From assembly GCA_002451085.1 (NCBI GenBank), contig DKBE01000083.1, positions 1 to 18,437 of the forward strand: a stretch of DNA of 18,437 nucleotides, read 5' to 3'. Positions 1-6,901 of this stretch are shown one piece after another. The notes beneath the pieces are model-generated. The model was given only the letters and a program-made list of their open reading frames with translations, did not search any database and had not been told where the DNA came from. Numbering within the stretch: position 1 is the first letter of the stretch; the number at the start of each line of letters is the position of its first letter. The stretch is from Proteobacteria bacterium UBA6908 (GTDB lineage Bacteria; Pseudomonadota; Gammaproteobacteria; Acidiferrobacterales; UBA6901). The position numbers and the translations under genes are program-made.

Positions 1-155
1 GTCTTGCCGGTGCCGGTCTGGGCACCGGCAAGAAGATCGCGCCCTTCGAGGACGACGGGGATGGCCTGGCATTGAATGGGGGTGGGTTCCGTGTAGCCCT
101 TTTCGGAAACGGCACGGAGTAACTCGGCCGACAGGCCAAGACTGTTGAATGACAT
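1..155 (-). CDS. rhlE: DEAD-box RNA helicase, RhlE type (N-terminal 51 residues only)
   Basis: The gene runs off the left edge, so only its first 51 codons are visible. It starts with ATG at 155 ([16 protein letters not shown]). The Q-motif region ([13 protein letters not shown], about residues 21-33) and Walker A (AQTGTGK, residues 45-51) are present, which identifies an ATP-dependent superfamily 2 RNA helicase that unwinds short RNA duplexes. The layout and spacing match the complete RhlE encoded at 13495-14892, so the window holds two paralogues or at least two close RhlE-type helicases. Both lie on the minus strand behind long leaders. The C-terminal part, including DEAD and HRIGRTGR motifs, is outside the window, so assignment within the RhlE/SrmB/DbpA group rests on the N-terminus alone. 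Confidence 0.88.
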   Translation of the reverse strand, partial: MSFNSLGLSAELLRAVSEKGYTEPTPIQCQAIPVVLEGRDLLAGAQTGTGK

Positions 156-341
156 GGGGTGTAAGACTCCCGGCGCGCCTGTCCAAAACCGTGGTTTCAG
201 ACCGGTCCAGGCGTTACCTGATGAGTGAATAGGATTCGAGGCAAACCGCTAAAAGGGGGATGACCGCGAAGAATCGCCGCAGACCGGAGCGCGACGATGC
301 AAGCAGTATAGCAGAACCCGCGGAAAACACGCAGCGTTAGT
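156..341 (-). promoter_or_regulatory. Long leader and possible promoter of the first rhlE
   Basis: This stretch separates the DUF3301 gene from rhlE, both read leftward. On the minus strand a TATACT hexamer (5 of 6 matches to the -10 consensus) lies at plus positions 305-310. It would start a transcript near 298 and give a leader of about 140 nt before the ATG at 155. I see no good -35 at 16-18 bp, so the promoter call is weak. Long leaders are common for cold-inducible helicase genes, which is why I note it. Co-transcription with the upstream DUF3301 gene is equally possible. Confidence 0.3.
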
Positions 342-647
342 TCAGGATTCCAGTGTCAGGTGGCGCACACGCCAACCGTGGATGGTCACCTGACCACGAT
401 GACGCACATCACCATCCGTGGTGAACTCAAACCGGTAAGTACGGTAAAACGCCAGGCGGCCGCCGGGATCACGTCGCACCCGCACCTGAACTACTTCTAC
501 CGTATCGTCGAGCAATTGCACCTGCGCCTCCTGGCAGGCGCGTTTGCCGGCGGTGCGCGCCAGTTCGTGGCTACGCATTGCATTCAGCCAATAGGCCAGG
601 ATTGCGATAAACCCCAGCACGATGGCGATTTCCATTAACGATGGCAT
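342..647 (-). CDS. DUF3301 family membrane-anchored small protein
   Basis: A 101-aa protein whose N-terminus (residues 5-24, IAIVLGFIAILAYWLNAM) is a hydrophobic segment likely to act as a membrane anchor. It is followed by a basic stretch (RSHELARTAGKRAC) and a beta-rich domain with alternating Arg and aromatic residues (FYRTYRFEFTTDGDVRHRG). The order anchor, conserved Cys, LLDDTVEV, arginine-rich strand and RYRFEF-like strand matches my memory of DUF3301, a gammaproteobacterial family with no established function. The start at 647 is the first ATG; the in-frame ATG at 635 is a possible alternative because neither has a strong Shine-Dalgarno. It is followed by 186 bp and then rhlE on the same strand. 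Confidence 0.72.
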   Translation of the reverse strand: MPSLMEIAIVLGFIAILAYWLNAMRSHELARTAGKRACQEAQVQLLDDTVEVVQVRVRRDPGGRLAFYRTYRFEFTTDGDVRHRGQVTIHGWRVRHLTLES

Positions 648-898
648 GATTGTGCATATTAACTGCCGGCAGCGGCGCTATACCATCCTTCAGAGAAATT
701 CACGGCAATCACCCTGCCTTACGGAAACTCCTCGGCGGGACCATGTCGTGATCCGTGTTGAATCAGCCTCTGGAGCGCCGATCCGTCCATTGATTCTGAT
801 TTCCGTCAAGGTTTCAAACAGTGATGCCGTGGATCATTGTCAGACTTCCAGCCGTGCCGCAAACTTCCACCACGTCAATTTCGAAAAGGAGCTTCGCT
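648..898. other. Divergent intergenic region, 251 bp
   Basis: This region separates the leftward DUF3301 gene from the rightward bactofilin-like gene. An open frame continues upstream of 899 to 821, but its residues look unlike a signal peptide and the Shine-Dalgarno marks 899 as the start. I found no convincing sigma-70 pair on either strand. TTGATT at 790-795 has no good -10 partner. No tRNA-like structure, repeat or small gene with a ribosome binding site was seen. Confidence 0.4.
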
Positions 899-2011
899 AT
901 GGATCGTTCCATTGGTTCGCTCATGGTCGCTATGGTCTTCCTGCTCTTAAGCATACCGGCACCTGCGCAGGACACCGGTCACATCATGAAACACGGCGTG
1001 ATCAGCGAAGACGTGTATCTGGCCGGTAGCAGCGTCACGGTCCATGCCCGCGTGGAAGGTGACCTGGTTGCTGCTGGCGGTGACGTGCAGACCACCGACA
1101 CGGTTCGCGGCGATGTGCTGATGGCCGGGGGAACCGTGCAGGTACGAGGTCAGGTGGATGATGACGTGCGTGCCGTGGGCGCTGATGTAAACATCGGCGC
1201 GCGCATCAATGACGATCTGCTGGCGGCCGGCGGCAATGTCACGGTATCCCCCGATACCACGATTGGCGGACGTGCCTGGCTGGCGGGTGGTGCGGTGGAT
1301 GCACGCGGAACAGTCGGCAAGGAATTGAAGATCGCCGGCGGCCGAATCACGGTCGGCGGCAACATCGGCGGCGACGCCGAGCTCATGGGTGAAAACATCG
1401 ACATCCTGCCGGGCACGGTGATTCGCGGTAACCTGACCTATTGGAGCCCGGACGAGATCACCCTCGACAAATCCGTACGCGTGGGCGGTGCGATTACTCA
1501 CGTCGATGTCGAAACCGAAATGCCGCGTCCGCCAGCTGCGGCCGGGTTGCGCTTGGGGTTGTTTACGACCCTGGCCGTCGCTGCCGTGGTGTTTACGCTC
1601 TTGTTTCCGGGCTTCAGTGTCGAAGCCGCGCACACCCTGCTCGGTTCTCCGTGGAAATCGCTGGGGCTCGGGCTGGCCATGCTGATGACCACGCCGCTGG
1701 TGATCCTGCTGCTGTTCGCAAGCCTGCTCGGAATCTGGCTGGGACTGGCGCTGTTCGCGCTCTATTTCGTGCTGCTCCTGGGCGGGGTGTTGACCGGCCT
1801 GTTGTTTCTCGCGGAACTTAGCCTGAAGTGGCGCGGGGCATCCGGCATCAGCCGCCGCTGGAGGATCGGCGCGATTGCCGTGACGGCCGCGGCACTATGG
1901 CTGGTGTGCCTGGTGCGGGGGCTTGGTCCACTGGTGATGTTTGCATTACTGGTCTTCGGCAACGGCGCCCTCTCCCTGGCCGTGTGGCGTCGTTACCGCC
2001 CGGGGTCATGA
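899..2011 (+). CDS. Exported bactofilin-like polymer-forming membrane protein
   Basis: The start at 899 is chosen because AGGAG sits at 887-891, 7 nt upstream, and translation from there gives a clean signal peptide (SLMVAMVFLLLSIPAPAQ, cleavage probably after AQ near residue 24). The 370-aa product then has about 170 residues of short Gly/Val/Asp-rich repeats (GDVLMAGGTVQVRGQVDDDV and similar). Their beta-helix periodicity resembles bactofilin/polymer-forming cytoskeletal domains. From about residue 218 come roughly five transmembrane segments and a short basic C-terminus. By inference the beta-helix faces the periplasm and the tail anchors it in the inner membrane. Classical bactofilins are cytoplasmic and lack a signal peptide, so this is a related but distinct architecture. 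Its stop overlaps the stop of the convergent GIY-YIG gene. Function is unknown; envelope organisation is a guess. Confidence 0.75.
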   Translation: MDRSIGSLMVAMVFLLLSIPAPAQDTGHIMKHGVISEDVYLAGSSVTVHARVEGDLVAAGGDVQTTDTVRGDVLMAGGTVQVRGQVDDDVRAVGADVNIGARINDDLLAAGGNVTVSPDTTIGGRAWLAGGAVDARGTVGKELKIAGGRITVGGNIGGDAELMGENIDILPGTVIRGNLTYWSPDEITLDKSVRVGGAITHVDVETEMPRPPAAAGLRLGLFTTLAVAAVVFTLLFPGFSVEAAHTLLGSPWKSLGLGLAMLMTTPLVILLLFASLLGIWLGLALFALYFVLLLGGVLTGLLFLAELSLKWRGASGISRRWRIGAIAVTAAALWLVCLVRGLGPLVMFALLVFGNGALSLAVWRRYRPGS

Positions 2012-2290
2012 CTCGCGCGTGTCGTCTGAACGAACCGAACGCCGGCGACCGGCAATCAACTGTAGCTTGGTTTGGCGCGACAGGCGCTTGATGGCGAGTT
2101 CACGCTGCAGAGCCATACCCCGGGCACCGACGGGTTCGCTGTAGACCAGAGTCACAGGACGGCGGCCGCGCGTGTATTTGGCGCCCGCGCCGGCATTGTG
2201 TTTGGCCACACGTGCAGCAACGTCCGTGGCCACTCCGGTATAGAGGGTACGGTCAGCACACCGAACAATGTACACATGCCAGTCACTCAT
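2006..2290 (-). CDS. GIY-YIG nuclease superfamily protein (YhbQ/UPF0213-like)
   Basis: A 94-aa single-domain protein. It begins WHVYIVRCADRTLYTGVATD, giving the paired strands of the GIY-YIG fold, with VYIV in place of GIY and YTG in place of YIG. The conserved Arg (AARVAKHN), a glycine-rich turn (AGAGAKYTRGRRP), Tyr in LVYSE and the late catalytic Glu (QRELAIKRLS) all follow in order. Length and arrangement match the stand-alone YhbQ-type proteins, some of which cut structured DNA; the cellular role is not settled. The ATG at 2290 follows a GGGA sequence. The C-terminal tail is short and basic. The stop codon is inside TCATGA (2006-2011), shared with the convergent bactofilin-like gene. Confidence 0.9.
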   Translation of the reverse strand: MSDWHVYIVRCADRTLYTGVATDVAARVAKHNAGAGAKYTRGRRPVTLVYSEPVGARGMALQRELAIKRLSRQTKLQLIAGRRRSVRSDDTRES

Positions 2291-2396
2291 CTATTCCCAC
2301 GCTCTGTCGGTCTCAGGAGCCCTACGACCATTTTTAGCACGACAGACCGGACTTTAGCAGCACCATGGCCGACCAACGGCCAACCCGCGAACCGTA

Positions 2397-2426
2397 CTGA
2401 CCTTCAGCGCCAGCTAGAGTTATTAA
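2397..2426 (+). promoter_or_regulatory. Candidate promoter of the PAS-GGDEF gene
   Basis: CTGACC at 2397-2402 (4 of 6 matches to TTGACA) is separated by 18 bp from TATTAA at 2421-2426 (4 of 6). Transcription would begin near 2433 and leave a leader of about 26 nt before the GTG start at 2459. The hexamers are mediocre, so this is only the best pair in the region. Confidence 0.3.
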
Positions 2427-2458
2427 TAGACAACGACCGCCGGAATCCCGGAGCGCAA

Positions 2459-3376
2459 GTGATATCCACTGAACTCTTCCAGCAGCTGGTGCAGTGCACC
2501 AACGATTCGATTGTGGTCACGCTGGCCACACCGCTCGACCCACCGGGGCCGATCATCAGTTATGTGAATCCAGCCTTCACCACACTTAGCGGTTATCAGC
2601 CGGAGGAGATCATCGGCAAATCCACACGACTGCGGCATGGCCCCAAAACTGATCTCAAAACGGTGGCGCTGGTGCAGACGGCCATGGAAGCACAGCAACC
2701 CATCCGGGTTGAGCTGCTGTGCTACAGCCGGACCAACGAGGAAACCTGGCTGGACATCAACATCGTACCGCTGCGCAATACCCATGGCCGCGTTACCCAC
2801 TTCGCCGCCATTGAGCGTGACCTGACTGCCACCAAGCAACTGCAGCAGGAACTGACGCTGATGGCCAATACCGACCCGCTCACCGGGCTGCTCAATCGCC
2901 GACGGTTCATGGAATGCGCCGGTACCGAATTCTCGCGCGCCCAGCGCTACCAGCGTGAACTGGCCATGGTGATGCTCGACATCGATCACTTCAAAAACAT
3001 CAATGACGCTCGCGGTCACCTGGTCGGCGATCAGGTCATCAAGGCCATGGCCCGCCACACGCAGACACTGTTGCGCACCTCCGACTGGCCGGCACGCTGG
3101 GGTGGTGAAGAATTTGCCATCCTGATGCCGGAAACCACGCTCGATGGGGCCACGAACCTGGCCGAACGGCTACGCGCGGATCTGGCCACGCTAACGGTCA
3201 AGACGGCAGACGAATCACTGCAATTTACCGTGAGCGCCGGGGTGGCGGCGCGCACCGAAAATGATCATCACTTCATGGCGCTGATGGAACGCGCCGATGC
3301 GGCGCTGTATGCCGCCAAGCATGCCGGCCGCAACTGCGTGCACCTGCACGACACGCGGGAGACGCGCGCTGCCTAG
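2459..3376 (+). CDS. PAS-GGDEF diguanylate cyclase
   Basis: The 305-aa protein should make cyclic di-GMP from two GTP. The frame is open far upstream, but that part lies over the GIY-YIG gene and is not protein-like. I chose GTG at 2459 because GGAG lies at 2450-2453, 5 nt before it, and the PAS domain begins at once. Residues about 8-125 are a PAS domain (FTTLSGYQPEEIIGKS, then ETWLDINIVPLRNTHGRVTH). An LQQEL linker leads to a GGDEF domain from about 138 (DPLTGLLNRRRFM). The active loop is GGEEF (215-219), and RTSD at 206-209, five residues before it, is an intact product-inhibition I-site. No membrane segment is seen, so it is cytosolic. The PAS is LOV-like but has Thr56 where a photoactive LOV has Cys. 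Its stop overlaps that of the next, convergent gene. Confidence 0.9.
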   Translation: MISTELFQQLVQCTNDSIVVTLATPLDPPGPIISYVNPAFTTLSGYQPEEIIGKSTRLRHGPKTDLKTVALVQTAMEAQQPIRVELLCYSRTNEETWLDINIVPLRNTHGRVTHFAAIERDLTATKQLQQELTLMANTDPLTGLLNRRRFMECAGTEFSRAQRYQRELAMVMLDIDHFKNINDARGHLVGDQVIKAMARHTQTLLRTSDWPARWGGEEFAILMPETTLDGATNLAERLRADLATLTVKTADESLQFTVSAGVAARTENDHHFMALMERADAALYAAKHAGRNCVHLHDTRETRAA

Positions 3377-4320
3377 ATCTGATTACGCAGCATCAGTTCG
3401 TCGGGGTGCGGCGCGAGATAGTGCTGATCGGCCAGATACGCGTCGGGATAGCGACGCAGGTAATGGCGGATGAGCGTGATCGGCACCACCAGCGGTACCT
3501 GGCCACGACGGTAGTTCGTGATCACATCCTGCAGCTCAATTTTGTCTTCAGCGTCAAGGTGCTTCTTGAAGAAGCCGGCAACATGTTGCAACACGTTGGC
3601 ATGCCGGGTGCGGGTCGCCGGTTTTTTCAGGGCCTGCATCAGCAGACGCACATAACGCTGACCCAGCTCCGGGGTGGCACCCTTGCCGGCTTCGGCCACC
3701 AGTCGTCCTAGCTCCCGATAGCTCTTTTCATCATGTGCCAGCACAATAAATTTGTGGCGTGTGTGAAACGCTACCAATCCCTTCGGGCTGAGGCGCCTGG
3801 ACACGAGCTGCTGCCAGCGATGATAGATCCACACCCGTTCGATGAAATTCTCGCGCAGCACCGGGTCCATGAGCCGGCCCTCCTCCTCGAAGGGCATCTC
3901 CGGGTGCAGGGCCAGCAGCCGCCCGGCATAGAGTCCGCTCGTGGTGCCGGCCGGCATGCCCTTGGCGGTATACAACTTCACACGTTCCATGCCACAGCTT
4001 GGTGAATTTTTCTTGAGAATATATCCACTGATGCTGTGCAGCCGCGGCGCCACCTTGTCGGCATAGGCGACCAACCTGTCGGTCACATCGAGCGACGAAT
4101 CCTTCACACCCTGAGCCCGCACAGTGTGTCCGACCTTGACAAGCCGGATGGTCGGACGCGGTACGCCCAGGCCGATCGCCACTTCCGGGCAGTACGGCAC
4201 GAATTCGAAAAACTGGCCAAGCGACTGGGTGATGTATTCGTTGTGTTTGTGGCCACCGTCGTAGCGCACTTCCTGACCAATCAGGCAGCTGGATATACCA
4301 ATGCGGATGCGCGCCGTCAT
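3373..4320 (-). CDS. DUF523-DUF1722 two-domain protein (YbgA C-terminal domain)
   Basis: A 315-aa protein starting MTARIRIGISSCLIG. The N-terminal half is DUF523, recognised by SSCLIGQEVRYDGGHKHN (about residues 10-27), a CPEV Cys and KKNSPSCGM. The three cysteines are conserved and could bind a metal or an iron-sulfur cluster, which is inference. The C-terminal half is DUF1722 (YbgA), seen in LVAFHTRHKFIVLAHDEKSY and DVITNYRRGQVPLVVPITLI. Function is unknown; related genes often accompany photolyase genes, but none is visible here. The frame continues upstream, but the start is set at 4320 because its ATG overlaps the TGA of the upstream methyltransferase as ATGA, a sign of translational coupling. 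The stop overlaps that of the convergent GGDEF gene in CTAG (3373-3376). Confidence 0.88.
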   Translation of the reverse strand: MTARIRIGISSCLIGQEVRYDGGHKHNEYITQSLGQFFEFVPYCPEVAIGLGVPRPTIRLVKVGHTVRAQGVKDSSLDVTDRLVAYADKVAPRLHSISGYILKKNSPSCGMERVKLYTAKGMPAGTTSGLYAGRLLALHPEMPFEEEGRLMDPVLRENFIERVWIYHRWQQLVSRRLSPKGLVAFHTRHKFIVLAHDEKSYRELGRLVAEAGKGATPELGQRYVRLLMQALKKPATRTRHANVLQHVAGFFKKHLDAEDKIELQDVITNYRRGQVPLVVPITLIRHYLRRYPDAYLADQHYLAPHPDELMLRNQI

Positions 4321-5513
4321 GTCGCCGTGCCCCACACCGCATACAGCGGATCGGCGTCGGCCAGCTGGTTGGCATACTTGTCCTCCGCCGGACGTGGCCA
4401 ACCACGCGCCGTCTCCGTTGTCAGCACACCAAAGCCGCCGCTCAGGCGGAAATAGTCCAGTATCAGGCCGAGGCGTTCGAACGGATGCAACATCGGCCAC
4501 AACGCAATCGCCTTGGGCGGAAACCAGCGATCCGAGAAGGTCAGCGCGAACGTCGCCCCGTCTTTCAGTACGCGCCGTACGTCGCGGAAAACCTCGACCG
4601 GCTTCACCAGATACTCGACCGAAGCCGTACAGATCACGGCATCGAAATGCGCGTTGGGGTACGGCAACTCCACCTGTTCGTTCAGATCCTGCACGGTGCG
4701 CTCGGTCAGTCGCGGATTCTCGCGCAATTCGTCGGCATTCATCCCGAGGCCGGTTACGTTCAATTCCGTATCGGGCAGGTGCGACACCCAACTCGACATC
4801 AGGTCGAGCACCCGCATACCCGGCTTCAGCAGACGTGCATAGACGGCGGTGATCTGGCTGCGGAGTTGCGAGTCGAGGTGCTGGACCAGGCGCGGCTGAT
4901 GGTAAAAGAGCTTGTCGGCACGCTCATCGAGGCGAGCGAACGGCGTTTCGGAATAAAAATCGGTGGCGATGTCCGGATGCGGAACCTGCATGCCGGGACC
5001 GTTGCTGCACAGTTCCTGTGACACATCCTGGCTGCGCCCGCCATGCTCGTGGGCGACACCGAGATCTTCCAGAACCCGACCCTCGACCGTCAGCGGATAG
5101 CGTGCCAGCGGATGATTGAGGTCGACCCGTGCTGAGCCTTCGTGCTCGCCCAGATAGCGCATCGGGCGACGATCGCCGGCAAACACATCCGGCAAACCGG
5201 TCACCATGCCACGTGGATAGAAACGTCCGGCATGCGGTGCAAGGGGCTGGCCACCACGCAGCTTTAGCTGGATCTGCTCCAGTGATACACGATGAATATT
5301 GCCGGCGCTCCATGCACCGACCAGCTCGCCGGCCGCATACGATTCACTCACCGCCTGCCCCACGTCGAGCGCACCGAGCCGGTCGGATAGGGTTCCGGGG
5401 AAAAAATCACGCCAGAAATTGAGCTTCTCGAAAAACAGGCGCTCGGTGTGACAAGCGACGGGACTCTCCCAGCGGAGTGCGAATTCGAGAGCGGCGATAC
5501 GTGAACGGGGCAT
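4317..5513 (-). CDS. FKBP/SlyD-like domain fused to a SAM-dependent methyltransferase
   Basis: A 398-aa protein. Residues about 1-145 resemble an FKBP-type peptidyl-prolyl isomerase of the SlyD kind. FFPGTLSDRLGALDVGQAV (38-56) matches the 'pGlE.AL.Gm.vGd' region and RVDLNHPLARYPLTVEGRV (129-147) matches the SlyD signature 'vD.NHPLAG..L.F.v.v'. Residues about 165-398 form a class I methyltransferase. The motif I position reads VLDLMSSWVSHLP (215-227) instead of a glycine-rich DxGxGxG, followed by FDAVICTASVEYL and RRVLKDGATFALTFSDRW. This Ser/Trp variant recurs in a subfamily I remember, so it may still bind SAM, but this is uncertain. The substrate is unknown. It overlaps the DUF523-DUF1722 gene by 4 bp. 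No clear Shine-Dalgarno precedes the ATG at 5513. The isomerase part looks diverged and may only bind protein. Confidence 0.72.
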   Translation of the reverse strand: MPRSRIAALEFALRWESPVACHTERLFFEKLNFWRDFFPGTLSDRLGALDVGQAVSESYAAGELVGAWSAGNIHRVSLEQIQLKLRGGQPLAPHAGRFYPRGMVTGLPDVFAGDRRPMRYLGEHEGSARVDLNHPLARYPLTVEGRVLEDLGVAHEHGGRSQDVSQELCSNGPGMQVPHPDIATDFYSETPFARLDERADKLFYHQPRLVQHLDSQLRSQITAVYARLLKPGMRVLDLMSSWVSHLPDTELNVTGLGMNADELRENPRLTERTVQDLNEQVELPYPNAHFDAVICTASVEYLVKPVEVFRDVRRVLKDGATFALTFSDRWFPPKAIALWPMLHPFERLGLILDYFRLSGGFGVLTTETARGWPRPAEDKYANQLADADPLYAVWGTAT

Positions 5514-5630
5514 GGGTGCATGTAAACGCGAAACCGGTTTTGCATCAAGGGGCTGAACGTTGGGGTCATTTTGATTTGCCTGACCGGTAGCATGTTACAG
5601 TTCTGTTTGCTCACGAAACCGGGGGACCAC

Positions 5631-6662
5631 ATGTCCGCGCTCGATAGCTGGCAGGAAGAAATGCGCTCGGCCTGGCTGTATCGCCTGCTCCAGCGGACCG
5701 AACCGGATCCGGCCCGTGGCCAACTGTTTCTACAGCTGGCCGAGGCCGCCGAGCACCAGGCCGATGTCTGGCGCACACTGCACCAGCAACAGGGAGGAAC
5801 CGAACCCTTCTTTACCACGACTGTACGGCTGCGGGTGGTGGCCTTGCTGCTGCATTTCATTCGTCCGCAGCGTTTGCGCCCGGTGCTGGCAGCCATGAAG
5901 GTCCGCGGCCTGTCGGTGTACGACACGGCACTGCCCGGCCACGCGATGCCGACCCGGATTGAACAAGTCGGCGCCCGCCACCGGGCCATTGGCAGTGGTG
6001 GCAATCTGCGTGCCGCGGTATTCGGCGTCAATGATGGCCTGGTGTCGAACACCAGTCTGATCATGGGCGTGGCCGGTGCCACGGCCGATACGGCCCTGAT
6101 CCTTACTACCGGAGTCGCCGGGTTGTTGGCCGGTGCGCTCTCGATGGCGGCGGGCGAATACGTGTCCATGCGCTCGCAGCGCGAGATGTACGAGTATCAG
6201 ATCGGACTCGAGCGCGAGGAGTTCGCGCAGTACCCGGAGGAAGAGGCCGAGGAACTGGCGCTGATCTATCACGCGCGCGGCATGGGCCTGGCGGAAGCGC
6301 GCGAGGTGGCGCGCAAGATGCTGACCGATCCGGAACACGCGCTCGACACCCTGGCGCGGGAAGAGCTGGGGCTCAACCCGGACGATCTCGGTTCACCCTG
6401 GGGAGCCGCTATATTTTCCTTCCTGGCGTTCACGGGCGGCGCCCTGATTCCGCTGGCACCCTTTATTATTCACCTGGGAGTCCCGCCGTTGCTCGGTGCG
6501 GCGGTGCTGGCGGGGGTCGCGCTGTTTGGCGTGGGTGCCGCCCTCTCGCTATTCACCGGGCGCGGTGCCGTGTGGGGTGGATTCCGCATGATGCTGATCG
6601 GCGCAGCGTCCGGGCTGGCCACCTATGCAATCGGGCACTGGCTGGGCGTAAATCTCGGATAG
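5631..6662 (+). CDS. VIT1/CCC1 family metal transporter with N-terminal ferritin-like domain
   Basis: A 343-aa protein. Residues about 1-110 form a ferritin/rubrerythrin-like helical region. It has WQEEMRSAWLYRLL and EAAEHQADVW, giving Glu and ExxH residues able to bind iron, but the second half of the bundle lacks matching Glu/His residues. From residue 122 comes the VIT1/CCC1 domain (NLRAAVFGVNDGLVSNTSLI, then AGALSMAAGEYVSMRSQREM). Next is an acidic metal-binding helical insert (EREEFAQYPEEEAEELALIY, ALDTLAREELGL) and a C-terminal block of hydrophobic helices. Related proteins export Fe or Mn from the cytosol; iron sensing by the N-domain is inferred. ATG at 5631 was chosen because GGGGGA lies just upstream and the longer frame adds no domain. 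The gene is divergent from the methyltransferase across 117 bp. Confidence 0.9.
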   Translation: MSALDSWQEEMRSAWLYRLLQRTEPDPARGQLFLQLAEAAEHQADVWRTLHQQQGGTEPFFTTTVRLRVVALLLHFIRPQRLRPVLAAMKVRGLSVYDTALPGHAMPTRIEQVGARHRAIGSGGNLRAAVFGVNDGLVSNTSLIMGVAGATADTALILTTGVAGLLAGALSMAAGEYVSMRSQREMYEYQIGLEREEFAQYPEEEAEELALIYHARGMGLAEAREVARKMLTDPEHALDTLAREELGLNPDDLGSPWGAAIFSFLAFTGGALIPLAPFIIHLGVPPLLGAAVLAGVALFGVGAALSLFTGRGAVWGGFRMMLIGAASGLATYAIGHWLGVNLG

Positions 6663-6685
6663 ACCGATTCCACTTGCACCTGGGT

Positions 6686-6715
6686 GCCGTCACGGGACGG
6701 CAACCTGCCTTTTTT
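6686..6715 (+). terminator. Possible Rho-independent terminator after the VIT gene
   Basis: GCCGTC (6686-6691) pairs with GACGGC (6696-6701) around a 4-nt loop. A run of six T (6710-6715) follows, 8 nt after the stem. The gap between stem and T tract makes it weaker than a textbook terminator. Confidence 0.45.
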
Positions 6716-6741
6716 CGCTACGGAAAGACGGACTGTCCCGG

Positions 6742-6784
6742 CCTGAATACTGGTCGTTGATACACCTCTATTGAGGTATTCAGG
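6742..6784. repeat. Inverted repeat upstream of the kinase-USP gene
   Basis: CCTGAATAC (6742-6750) and GTATTCAGG (6776-6784) are perfect 9-bp inverted arms 25 bp apart. A smaller nested repeat, ACCTC-tatt-GAGGT, sits inside at 6764-6777. It could be an RNA hairpin or a pair of half-sites for a DNA-binding protein. It lies about 50-95 bp upstream of the sigma-54-like element, a usual distance for an enhancer-binding site. That role is inference. Confidence 0.5.
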
Positions 6785-6836
6785 GGAATCCAGTTTCCGC
6801 GAAAGGTGTTTTGAACGCATTTCTTCCTGCTGGTCT

Positions 6837-6852
6837 TGGCACACCGTGTGCA
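6837..6852 (+). promoter_or_regulatory. Candidate sigma-54 (RpoN) promoter
   Basis: TGGCAC (6837-6842), five bases, then GTGCA (6848-6852) matches the sigma-54 consensus TGGCAC-N5-TTGCW at all but one of the specified bases. The -24 GG and -12 GC spacing is exact, and the preceding base is T as the consensus prefers. Transcription would start near 6864 and give a leader of about 38 nt to the ATG at 6902. No sigma-70 pair was seen around it. Confidence 0.5.
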
Positions 6853-6901
6853 TAGGAAGCGCAAACATCAATAAGCGCGCGGCCCAAAGAATCACCCCCC
6901 C

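Noticed and set aside
360..1029. Two plus-strand frames at 360-638 and 622-1029
   Set aside because: The first is the antisense of the DUF3301 gene; the second runs through the intergenic region into another frame of the bactofilin-like gene. Neither has a ribosome site or protein-like sequence.
2072..2458. N-terminal extension of the GGDEF protein in the long open frame
   Set aside because: It lies over the GIY-YIG gene on the other strand, has no protein-like domain and is out-competed by the GTG at 2459 with a good ribosome site.
4321..4791. N-terminal extension of the DUF523-DUF1722 protein
   Set aside because: It overlaps the methyltransferase in another frame and reads as Arg/Gly-rich noise; the ATGA overlap marks the true start.
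5571..5602. TTGATT with a possible -10 before the VIT gene
   Set aside because: At 17 bp the partner is GTTACA with only two consensus matches, so I do not call a promoter.
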